From assembly GCF_030936135.1 (NCBI RefSeq), contig NC_082612.1, forward strand, positions 13,251,001 through 13,315,000: a stretch of 64,000 bases of DNA, in the 5' to 3' direction. The notes below the pieces were generated by a model, which made no database searches, had not been told where the DNA came from, and saw only the letters and a list, made by a program, of their open reading frames with translations. The first letter of the stretch is position 1. Each line of letters starts with the position of its first letter. The DNA is from Gavia stellata. Taxonomy: Eukaryota > Chordata > Aves > Gaviiformes > Gaviidae. The position numbers were made by a program, and so were the translations under genes. Of this stretch, positions 38,801 through 50,800 are shown piece after piece.

Positions 38801-41800
38801 ATTACACTTCACATTGGAATTGTGGAATTGTTCCACATATTCTTGATAATAAAATTATTTCAGGCTCTTTTAAAAAAAATGGTACATTAAAGCAGCGGAA
38901 CACTGCAACCACAGCTCCTAGTAAAACAAACATCAACTTCATGTTGCTTCAGGTCCTACTAATGCCGTATGAAGGAAGCACTTTAACAAAGAGGAATAAA
39001 GAAATGAGTCCAGGCTTAAAAATGAGACATCAAAAGGGGGTTTAGCGGGAGACAGAAACAGCTACTTTTACATCTTATGATAACTGGGGTTATTATAATA
39101 ATGTCCTTTTTCTTTTATATAAGAAGGGACTGCGACATTTCCAAAGTGAGAATTCAATACTACTTCAAAAATCTGTTCAAAAAGTAATGGCATTCACTTT
39201 CAGATTTTTTCTTCCTTTTTCCATTTTCCGTTCTATAATTTAAAGGGCGCTTCCTCTCCACTTGGCTCGTTTCCACTGTCTCTGTGTCAGTTCTCGCTAT
39301 CTAGGATTTCATATCGCCTAGGTATCTCAGTGCCTCGGGCCCGTAGTATTTATCCTATTTATAGACCTAAATCTGGAATTTATTGCGCCTGGGCAGGCTG
39401 CTGCACCTACACAGACTCCCACAGCCTCCAGGAGCCCTTTCTGCCTGTACAAACAGCCACAAAGGTGGCTTTCAGCTGGGCAAGGTCATGAGCATCCCCC
39501 CCTTGCCTCTCTCCTACATTTCCACTGGCACTTGCTGTACTCCAGCAAGCTTTCCCGGCGCCACGCACACCACAGCAAACAAAGCAAACCCTATCTGGAA
39601 AACTTTAACATCTAAAAGCAGATGTTACCACCTTCCTGTGCGTTTCAGGATATATTCTAGGGCCCTGACCCATCTCTTTCTCTCTCTCACCCTCCACAGT
39701 ACCACAGGAGCGGAGGGGGAGTCCAGGACTCACTGGATAAAAAGGGGCTTAAAGCAAGGTCTCCACAAACGTGGGCCCACGGCAGCTCTGCTGCAACTCC
39801 TCTCTCTGCTAGAGCGTTCCTGCATTCTCCCTGCTGTAGCTGCACTATCCTCCCCCACAACTCTTTTGGTACACTTCACCGTGGGTTTGCAGGCGGTTAA
39901 TGTGGGGACGGTGCTGATCATTCATCTCAGCGCCAGCCGTCAGCTACTTTAAAAGCTGCCGCACGCCTGGAAATATGCAACTGTGACTGATTCTCAGACA
40001 AACATTTACCTTGGCACCTGCAGTGCAGAAGGCATCACCGTGTTCACCTCTGTCACCGTAAGTAATTTGCATCCCTAACCATCGACAAACATTACAAATT
40101 GCACACCTGGAGCTGTTACAGACTCTAAGCGGTTCAAGCCTGTACTTCCCTCTTAAAAACAGCCACATAATACCTCTGGAGCACTATATGCAACCTTTAA
40201 CATAAGGCATACAACAAGAATGAAAGGAAAGACAGCATCATAGGTAAAAAAAATTAAAAAAAAGCAGTTGAGTTCTAATAAATGCCTACAGCAGCAGCAT
40301 GATTAGTGGCTCCCCTAATGCCTGCACTGAGTTTGGTGGGAGCTGAGAAGGTGCCCCGGGGTTTAGTTCACGCTATATATACCCTTGCCCTGTATCTTAG
40401 GAACCGGTGGTGGAGCAGGCCCCCGTTCAGCAGGACATCCTTCCAACAGAGCAATTCACGGGTGGCAACTGGATAAAAAAATATTACAACTGTTTCATTT
40501 AATTGCTTGTTTCAGGTTAACAGAGTCCAGAATCCCATTTACAGGTGGTGCACAGGTCTGTCAGCACAGCAGCTAGCAATCCACTTGCCCTGCCAGCCCC
40601 TGCCACTTATTTAGCAATGTTTAAAATCCCAATCTCTTCTACTGTATGTTTGTACCTGCGCGTGGAGGTTGTGATCCCAGACACCCCGCTGTAAACGCTG
40701 AGCATCTTCCCTTCTCCTCCTCTCCAAGTGCAAGCCCAAGAAGAGCAGCGATGAGGGGAAGTTTTAACAGCTTTGCGACAGCATTGCACACGTAACACTG
40801 AGCTGGTTTTTCCAGAGCCATCCTGGAATATGCCAAACCAGCCAGGCTACCCAGCTTGCCCCCGGCGCCTGCATCCCCGCTAGCAGCACAATTAACGTCA
40901 GCAGCTCTCCAAGGGTAACCTGGAGAACACGGAAGCTCTCTTGATGGTGGGGGCAGAAAAGATGTCACCCTGCCTCACATCCAGCTGCAACGGAGAAAAC
41001 CCCAAATCTAACCCACACCACTTTTCTTGGATGCAATTCAAACATGCTTCAATAGGTGTCAAAAAAAAAAGAACTATGCCTTTCTGTTCTATGCAGAGGG
41101 CAACACGTTCAAAAATATGCACTCCGCTGAATAAGACCACAAGAAAAAAAGTCAACATAAACCAAAATAGCTGCAATGAAAATTACCAATAGTTTCAGTT
41201 AATCACCATACAGTTAAGAGGACTGCAGAGACACACTTTGTATGAAAAGTCCCAAAGGGCGGTGGGCATGTGAGTGTTTAAAAACATCACACAGTATTGA
41301 TGGTAACCACATGATAATTTGCAAATTATATTGCTTCTAGCAAATGCTTTTGATCACATCACCAAGACTCTGGCTCCTAACACATCTCCCCAGAATTTCC
41401 TGAATTAGTCAAGGTCTTGGACCAGAATCACTTCACTCCTTTATTTAGTTTCATGTTTCTTTTCAAGTCAGTCTGCCATACAACTATTTTTCAAAAATAA
41501 AAACAATGTGGGGTGTTGTTTTTTTTTTTTTTAAATGTCTGCCTCCCCTGACTTTATAAAGCATACAGCTCCTTGGTAGTTAAACCCAGATTTGCTACTA
41601 GATCATCTAGCCTGAGTTCCTGTCTCTCCCAGGCCTGGGAACGTTAGCCAGCTGCTCTCCACTGAGCCAAATGGCTTGTGTTTTACCAGCACATGGCTTT
41701 TAAAAAGGTGTTCTGTCTGAACTGAGGACTACTAATGAAAAACCCAATTTTACGTAGGTATGTGCTAATGATTAGTCAACCACCTTATTAAATATTAACG

Positions 41801-44800
41801 CTGTATTTTCTACCTGCATTTGTCTGTTTCAGCTTCCAGTCATACATTCCTCGCAGTACATATCCTGATCACATTAAAGGGGTCGTTAACACCCAAGACC
41901 CCTCAAAGGTACTGAAACAAAGGAAATCTGACAGTCTTTCTGCCATTCTCATGTTTTATCATCCATTTCTTTGTAACTGTTTTTGGGTCTCTGATGAAAA
42001 TTCCAAACTGCACCAGGCTTGCTTCAGACTTTGAAGAAACCCACTCAAAACCTTCTGCATGCTCCCCACTGATGCCTGTTCGGGTTTTGTTGGTTTTTTT
42101 TTTTTTTCCTTTACATGTCTCAGATATGTAGCTTTATATTCTCTGAGTGTACCATGCTGGGGGTCCTTTTTAACAGTAAGTTATTTGGTACCCAGCCAGG
42201 TATCTTATTTTAAAAACCTAAGAAAATTATATCTACCCATTAATTTTTAATCAAGTAAATTGATAATTTCCTCAAAGAACACAATTTGATTTGACAAGAC
42301 GTATTTTCTTTAATTTTTAGAAAAGATTAATATTGTTTTATTACTGGTTGCATGTATCAAAACATATCTACCAAAATATATATGCCAAATCAAAATCTCC
42401 GTAACAGGACAGCTTTGCTTTCCGTATTTTACAGACTGGCGCTGTGAGAGTATTTGTCTCTGGTTTGAAACAGACTCCCACCAATATCCCCTGTTCGGCT
42501 TAATTGGATCGGATGCTGTGCTGTGTGTATTCTATATTCTGCAACTCTGAGACATCTAAAACAAGTAGAACTAAGTACTTGATTAATATTTAAACATAGC
42601 AAAACTGCCAAATATTGCAGCAGATAAGTTTCTTGGGCAAGATTTCCCTGACAGGGTACCAGTAACTTCCACTGAAAGGAGCCACTGATAGTCACTTCTA
42701 CCCTGAGGGGGAGAATCAGAGCCCTGGAGATCCACTTAGTTTTCCGCTTTCTGTGCACATAAAAGCAGAATACATAACAATGTCACGACAGGCCAAAAAT
42801 AGCAAATCTTCAAGCAGTTGCAATTCAAATAGATACCAGATCTGCTGGAAAGCAAGCAACTTGACCAGCATGCAGAATTTCTGAAGATCACTACCTTTTA
42901 TAGCATTTTTAATTTTATAACAATTTTTTTCAAAAGTCAAGAAAAACATCAGGTACATACTTTTCAGGGTTTTCCACTTCTTCAGTAACAAAATTGAGGT
43001 AAAACCTGGAAAAGAGTTATAAAATGTATTATAAGGGGTCGGTAAGTTTTGATTCTGTGTTTCTTTCCCAATGAATCAAGAAGATGCTTTTAGTTAAGCA
43101 CTGCTGTTAATTATAATAAACTTGCAGACCCATGTTTGGATTAAAGGAAGTGTGAGATTTAACCTTCCCTCATCCCCATGCTCAGGAAGGGAATTCTCAG
43201 AAAAGACAGCAAAGCAGAAAAAAGACAAAAGCTATGTAATGTCAGTGTGGAATTAAATTAAATCTTTTCCCCCGGCACACCAAGGAAATTACGGTTTACC
43301 CTAATCCTAGACACAAACACACACGCACCCTCAAGCCCCATATTCCATTTGTGGCTGTAGCCTTTTACAATTTCAGGTTATATTGGCAAAAATCCTCATC
43401 GGGGTACTCAGCAAGGACTTCTTAACAATAAAAATAAATGAAGCCTCAAAAAAAACCTTCTTAAAACCAGGATTTTGACACTAGTGTGTTGCATATGATC
43501 ACAAACCCAGGCTGTTAACCCTGCATGCTCTTGCACAACCTCCAGGTTGTACTCTGGTCGTATTCCAGCAGCGTATAAGAGACAGCTACGTATGGGAATT
43601 CATAGGAACTACTCACCGGGCACAGCCCTGCATACAAAGCAACCGTAAGCCTCAAGGTCACTGAACCCTCTGTTCTGCATTTATTAGCGCTAGGTCTGTG
43701 CATCGCTGGATCACACAGATGTGCCTGGCTGAGATACGGGCACAAAGTAACTTCCTGGCTAATTAAACAGAGCAGTCAATACAGCGCTTATGCTGGCTTT
43801 CTACTTTTAGGACAGACACAGGAAGACAAATGATATCTGACCTAACAGTGCTACACTGAATAAACAAATGGTACCTGATCTGGCAGAAAGTCTGGGAACT
43901 TTTCTCCATCACAAGCCTTGGACCAGATCTGGGTTAGCAGAACGAGTTAGCGCTGGCTCACAGTTTAAAAAAAATGTGATTTTGTGACCGAGCATGAAAT
44001 TCTGTAGATTTGCCATCTTCTACAACAACCTCAGTACTTGTTTCTAAACTTGCTAGTGCACAGAGCACAAAAGAAGGGGTTGGGGTAGTTCAAAGGGGAG
44101 ATGGCTTCTAATGAGTACGACATTCAGCTGCTTCTTTCTGGTCTCAGTCCTGCTTCTAGACAGAAGTAATTTGACAGCCCCGCATCAGTCCTTTTATTGA
44201 CGCAAAGACATGTTTCCTTGCATTCTTTTCTCTGCTTGTCCTTTTTCACCCAGCATTTTATATACCCTATAGTCTGCACTTGCTCTTCACAGGATGAACC
44301 CACACACATAGCGATACTACCTTCGTTTTGTTTTTTAAAACTGTCTCATTAGAAGTTAATAGTCTCGTAAGGCTACGTATAAAATTCTGCCCGCATCCAG
44401 GGACACAACACCAACACTCGCAACACTCCCTCACATTCAGCTTATTGGATTGATTTAGCCCCATGAAACTGATAGTGCAAGGGTATTGACACTCCACTTA
44501 ATGGTCTGCTCTTCTGTGCTCTGAGGCAATCAATTTGAGCTGGTGACAAAGACAAATAGGCAGCCGGGAAGAACCACTAGCCAAATTAGGTCTTTTCCTG
44601 CTAATTTCTTTTATAAGTGGCAAATAAGGACCTTGAAATGAAAGTCAGAAGGTGTAAAGGAACAACAGAGATTATTTTTATTGTAGGGGTTTGGAATGTT
44701 AGGTGGAAAATGGAAAGAAATGGGAAAGAAGCAACAGAATAACAGCATTTTTGATGTAGCATTTTACAGTAAACAAACTCTGCCTCAGTGATGAATAATA

Positions 44801-47800
44801 TTTAAAGAGCTTTTAAAATTGCCTTCATACCAAAACATACAGTTAGGGTAATATTTTAAAAGTGAGAAACCATCACATATATGGCTATGAGAGACAGAGG
44901 CATTTATATGCAAGAGAGGAAAGAAGGTAAAGACTGTCCGCATAATGAGTTCAATTTCTTTCAGGCTTCAAAATGCCAGGCTCTTTTCTTATCTATCTAT
45001 CACAGATAAAGGCTTTGGACTCTCTTGGGTTCCCCCACACACACCCCACCCCCCCGCCATTTAATATAAAGGTTCTGTTCAGTACTCCAGCGTGCATGTT
45101 TGTAACGCTCCTGCAACCGGGAGTTACAGACCGTCAGAGAACTCAAACGCTTGGCCCATTGTCCCTCCGAATTAAATAAATAAAGCCCTTATCTCTCAGC
45201 CCTCACCTTTTGAGCGAGGTAAAGAACTTGCCTGCCTGTGAGGCTATGGTAAGGCAAGGGAAGACCTGCAGACAAAGCTATCTCAACATAAGCCCACTCT
45301 GTGCATTGTAGTCTTTTTATTTCCCCCCACACTGCTGCTGCAAAAGCAGGTTGGCGCTGTGCGATGCGGAGCCCTCACTAAGCATGAATAAATCGTAAGG
45401 CAGATTTGAAGAGCGGTGGCACCTTTCAAACCAGCTGCTGTGTACTTTGGTGGGGGAGAGGGAAAGAACTTAAAAGAAAGTTCTGAGTGGGATACTTGAA
45501 GGCAGATTCTCATACCTTTGCTCACAGTCAATAGCTCTTGACTTCTGTGGAAGCCAGTTGCACTTCTTAAGTGAGGTCCAATTCTCTCGGAGCAAGAGGC
45601 ATAAGAATCTAGTTTTTTACCTTGTTTTGTGGTCTATACTGATTGTATCATGGTTCGCTTCTTATTCTTCAAATATGGCTTTTACAAAGCAAAGGCTGAA
45701 GTCCCCACAACTTTGTAACAGTTCACAGATCTGTTTTTCATGTAATTACTGGCTGGTTCAACAAAAATTAAAGCTTCATTATCCCTTTTATCCTTTTATC
45801 AAAATACCTCATGAAAATTTAAGAACATTCCTTTCTTGTTGCTTTTATTTCTAGTCTTAAGAACAGAAATAAAAATCTGACTCTTTTTTTTTAGTGTTCA
45901 GTGTGTTTACCTATTTTACACTGGAGAAGAAAAATCTTTCCTTTGTAGAGCTGCTTGCAGAATAACTGCTGAGCATACGGAACAGTGGTGAGATCTACCC
46001 TTACCTACATGATGTAGTTTGGCAAAAGATGTAGAATGTGCTACTCATTTCTTCATATAAATAGATGTTTTTGTTAGAGCATATTAGTGTCTGCTTTCAG
46101 GACAAATACTTATAGGTTTCAACAACTTACCAGCCTGAATAGGCATACATTCCTGAATAGAAAGCAAGTGGTAATCCCATAACACTGGCATCATTCCCCG
46201 CAAAGGCATTTTTAAAGTGCTGTGTTTCTCCTGCAACATCAACAAAAACAATATTGAAAAATAAGTTCCCTGGTCACCTACTACTTTAAAACAAATAAAT
46301 ATGTCACACCATGGAACACTTAATCACCCAACAGTTCACTGACTTCAAGTTCTGCCCTTGACCTTAACTTCTGACCCAACCCTTGCAGCCGAAATCTGCC
46401 AGCAATTGTAAAAGGTTTTGTGGCATCCCTAGTCATGCAATAGCAGAATTTGACCTATTAGGTTTTTTTCAAAGCATTCTGAGCTTGATGACACTCACCA
46501 CACTGTCATCTCCAGCAGTGACTTACATGAAAGAGCAGAATGAGCTCTGTAGTTTTTGCTGTGGAAAATTTCACTTGTTTAACATTTTAATCAGAAGGAA
46601 CATTGCTAGCATTTCACTCACAAGCAACATCTTTAAGATAAACAAACCCTATATCTTAAGCATTTCTACCACTGAAAAATTAACTCCCTAACACATTATA
46701 GTCAGTGCTGTATTAATATTACACTAAGAATTACATATCTATTAATGCAAATATGCAAGAGTTGTGTTATGCTCTTACTCATTTACAAGGTGCTCCATGG
46801 TTTGTAAGACCTCCCTACAACATCCCAAATTTCCTGAGAAGCAATGATCCTCCACAGAAAAGGAGCAGGAAGAAGCAGAATTCATTCAGACTTAAATTAC
46901 CAAAGGGTCAAATCCCTTTACTCAGTTTTTACTGAGCCCTCAGACAAAATTCCCACTGAAGCGGAGGCTTTTTGGGCAAGGGAAGAACTGTGGCCAGAGG
47001 AAGGTCCCAGTGAAAAGTCAGGGACACTTTCTGAGCTACTTCAGGGCAGCAAACCCCATCCAAACCTGGATCTGGCCTTCTCTGAAGGTGTAGGAAAAAT
47101 GGGGTGGATCGGAACAGAGAGAAGTTTTGCACACGAAAGGAGGTGAGGGAAGCGGCTGCCAGAAAGGAAGTGAAAAACATGAAAACAGAAATAGTGAATC
47201 AGCAGAGCGCTACACAGGAAAACTTTTATTTCAGAGTCTATTGCTAACCACAGAGAGCCGCCTGTCCCTGAGAAACCGAGCTCGCCGCCGAGCCTAACGC
47301 TGTGCTGTTGACTCAGATGGGAGGCTTTGTGAAGCATCATAAAAGAGCATCCCCAGGGACAGAGCCAACAACTGTGATAGTTTTTGTTAGATAAAATCTG
47401 CCACCAATTCATTAAAAAGTGCTCCCCGTTCTGACCCTGGGCGCTGAATGGCTCCTTGTGCTTTGTGTACCTTATTGTCTAGCGTTATTGTAAGGAGAAT
47501 GAGCTGGGGCTTGTCACCATCTCACACCCGCTGCTGATAGGGCTGTAATGGAAAAGCCTCTTCAGGTAGCTGAGCACATGCCAGTGAAAAGAGTTTCTCT
47601 GCCAGCATGGCTTTACCCAAACGACTTCCAGAGAGCCAAGGAAAGGCTCATGCAGCCATGTCTGTGTTGGGTGCTGCCGGGGAGAACAAAGGTGTGTTTT
47701 CACACTCCTTGCTTATGCAGCAACATCGATATAGCCTATAGAGTAATTCTGGCCCTTCAAAAACTTCTGCTTTCCTTTCCTATGCTGGGGTTAGCCCCAG

Positions 47801-50800
47801 ACTATTACCTTTAGGTGTATGCTTTAGTTTTTCACTTGGAAGAAGTAAAGCATGCATGCAGCACGAGCATCCAGTACTTGCAGGCAGCAAGTCCATGAAG
47901 CAACAGCTAACTACAGTTTCTCTTGCCACTACAGCACCTTTAACTTCACAATTAACATCACCAAAGGGGTAGAACAGTATCCATGACACTGTTTCTTTCA
48001 CATATTCCCCAATTTTGAGCCCTCTCTGCCACCACATACCCAGTACCGAACAGGACTAGGCACGAGCCCAGTTAAAGGAGACATATTCTGCCTGGACTAG
48101 GCACGTGCACTGGGGAGGGGTATGCCCATCTGTCATTAAAACCCATCCTGCCCCTTTCACAAAGTTCACGCCAACGGCAAATTACAGAGAAGAGCAATCA
48201 TGTCGCTCATTTGAAAACCGAGTCTGATCTGAATAGACTCATTGGCATGCTGAAGGAAATACCAGTTCATCCCAGTGTAGTTCCACTTCTAATCAATTAC
48301 TTGACAGTACAGAGCTTCAGTAAAACAAGCACAGACTAATTAAGAGATTTTGCTGCTATAAGCATTATTTGGTGGAGGCAGGTGGGGAAAGACTAGGGAG
48401 GGTAAAGATAAAAGCACTTTAAAAGCATTTACTTTTCATTTCATACCTTTAATTAGCTGGATAACTCCAGGGACTATAATTATCAGAATTGCTACAAGCT
48501 TGCAAAAGGTAAGGAAAATCTGAATGCGGGCACTCCAGCTGACACTCGTGCTATTCAGGACCATCACCAGCGCTGCAAGGGGAAAAAAAAAGTCAGAAAG
48601 AAACATTTCTGCCACTGAAATTGCCACAAAACTCTTCGCCAGTAGAGAGGCTACACACACAATAGGTCCTGACGCGTTAAAGGAAATACACCCCGATAGC
48701 CTTCTCCAGCTGCTGCCCTCCCACTTCTCACATTCCCCTTCCAGATGCCGCATGAATGCTTGAGCTGAACACATCTGCCTGACCCACTGCACGGCCCATC
48801 CGTCTCTCCATCTCTGCCTGGCTCCCTCCGCACCAAATAACAGCTTCGTTTACCCAGATTCGTTAGCTGTTGGTAGACGATGGGCTGTCAGGACCCTGCC
48901 TTGAATGAAAGAAATTAATTGCCCAACCCTTGTCACTCCAGATTTCTGTATCAGTGCCGGTTTGAGCAGAGATTTGCATTTTCAGAAAACAGTAACAATT
49001 AATAACCACATTAAACTTTCTCACCCCCATTTAGGCCCCACATAAATTTGTCACTCACTGCCTTATTTACCCCCACTCGTCTTTTCCACTCTTTCTCCTC
49101 CCTTATTGCCGTACCACCAGCGATGCAGGAGGGCCAGAGTGCAAGTAACGTGCCCATCCTTGTTGGGAATTGGTGAAGCAACAGAGACCTTTTACTTCTT
49201 GAAAACAAAGCCCAGGTCTGCGCCTCACCAACACGTAGGGAGATAAGTGAGAAGGGCTTTTACGACCTGTCTGTTCAACTCACATCTCATTCTGGGTCAG
49301 GGAGGGCATCTTCTGGCCTTTACTACAGCACTGACTGACAGGAGGATGGTAGGTCTTATCATTTGAGTGCCAGTTATTCTAGCTTATTTAAACAATTACC
49401 CTGGCAAAACAGAATCAATAAAGGAATTTAGATATTGAAAAAAAAATTTACCTGAAGAACAGAAAATGCAAGACATTTCACTAGATAAAAAGTCCCTTTC
49501 CCCCTCTACTGCAGGGAAAGGCAAACATAGACAAACAAGCGGGTCACTCGTCCTCTCTTTCTTGCCATCATATGGAGCTCATGAATTAGCTCCTCATCAC
49601 AGTTCTCCCATACTTCAAACTCTCTCAAGAGCACCGGTTCACGTCTATCATCAGCCATGTCACACATCTTGGGACGCATGAAAACACAAGTTGCTGTCCC
49701 CCAACAGAGTCTGGGAACTAGTTTGTATGAGCCGACAGTGTAAATCTGGCATGGTACAAGCATTGTGGCGGCAAACCCCGCTGATTTATCCCAAGCCTTT
49801 TATATAGATTCTGCTCACCAGCAAGGGCAAAAATATATCATAAAAAAATTCTTCTCAGTTTGAATCAAAAGTAATTTTGGTTTAATGGAAAAGGGAGAAA
49901 ATTACAAGTAATCTGGATTCCAATATATTTTTTTTTTAGATATTTTTAATAAAATAAAAATTCCAGGAGGAAAAAAAAAAGTATTTTCTGGATTTTTTTA
50001 TTTGGGAAAGAGAGGGGCCCACTCTCAAATGAACAATTTACCAAAGTCAACATAAACTCGCAACATCACTTAATATGAATTTTTCACCAAAAAAGATCTT
50101 AAAGGTCAAAACGTTTTTCCAGTTCTGTATTTCACCATATTTCAGAACTGAGACATTCTTTTCAAAGTCACAAAAAAATCACTTGGACTTCTGCAGAAGT
50201 GCTTGATTACCAGGAAGGTTAACAACTGTCATTTAAGCAAAATATATTTAAAATAGTCATTTGACCAACACTGTTTAAGTTATAAAGAAAATCCAGTGCC
50301 ATAAACAAGCACTGGCTTCTTTCAAATTTCCTAGAAAGTTCAGGATATTGTACTTTTCTTTCCCAGAATACAAAGCCCAGGCAGGGACCAGGCCACAAGA
50401 AAATGTCAAGGAAGAGTTTTATGTGTAAGAAAGTATCTGCAATTTGACATCCAGCTTATTCAGAGTTCCAGCTGACTGCAGCAATCGGTCTGGTACCTTA
50501 CACAGGTCAGAATATGTAACACGAGCATCCTCCCCGCAGACAGAGCCCTCCTCGAGGTTTTCTAATGCATCGGTTTCACCTTCCTGATACACATATGAGA
50601 ATGTCACTGGATGGCAAACTGGTACAAACACTAACGTTGACTCACATGGAAACTCATAACCTTCCTCGCTGGCCAGCCACACACAAATCACAAGACCCAA
50701 ATCTTTATAAGAGCTGCATTGGCTTGAAAGAAAAAAAATGCAGGCTGGTATTTTCATGGCTGTGTTAAAAGCCTTCTCCATCCCCAACTGTGAGTTCAAG

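Larger units (their letters stand above)
19626..42960 (-). other. SLC7A11 intron 6 (23335 bp, phase 2), the largest intron
   Basis: It makes up over 40 percent of the gene span. It contains two MIR-like fragments, an ancient-repeat candidate (41570-41660), G+C-rich patches (22020-22170, 28140-28280, 33100-33420, 39380-39930), an AT-rich stretch without long frames (36960-39370), short tandem duplications and several A/T or GT runs. Plus-strand frames at 33506-33988 and 39383-39952 are the longest but unrecognised. The patches are better read as possible regulatory DNA than as genes. Confidence 0.85.

Noticed and set aside
45031..45058. C-rich run as an i-motif or G-quadruplex on the minus strand
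   Set aside because: Only two long C-runs with CA interruptions. Four properly spaced runs are not present.
48053..48105. 12-bp direct repeat as a transposon target duplication
   Set aside because: The 29 bp between copies contains no element, so it is more likely a small duplication.
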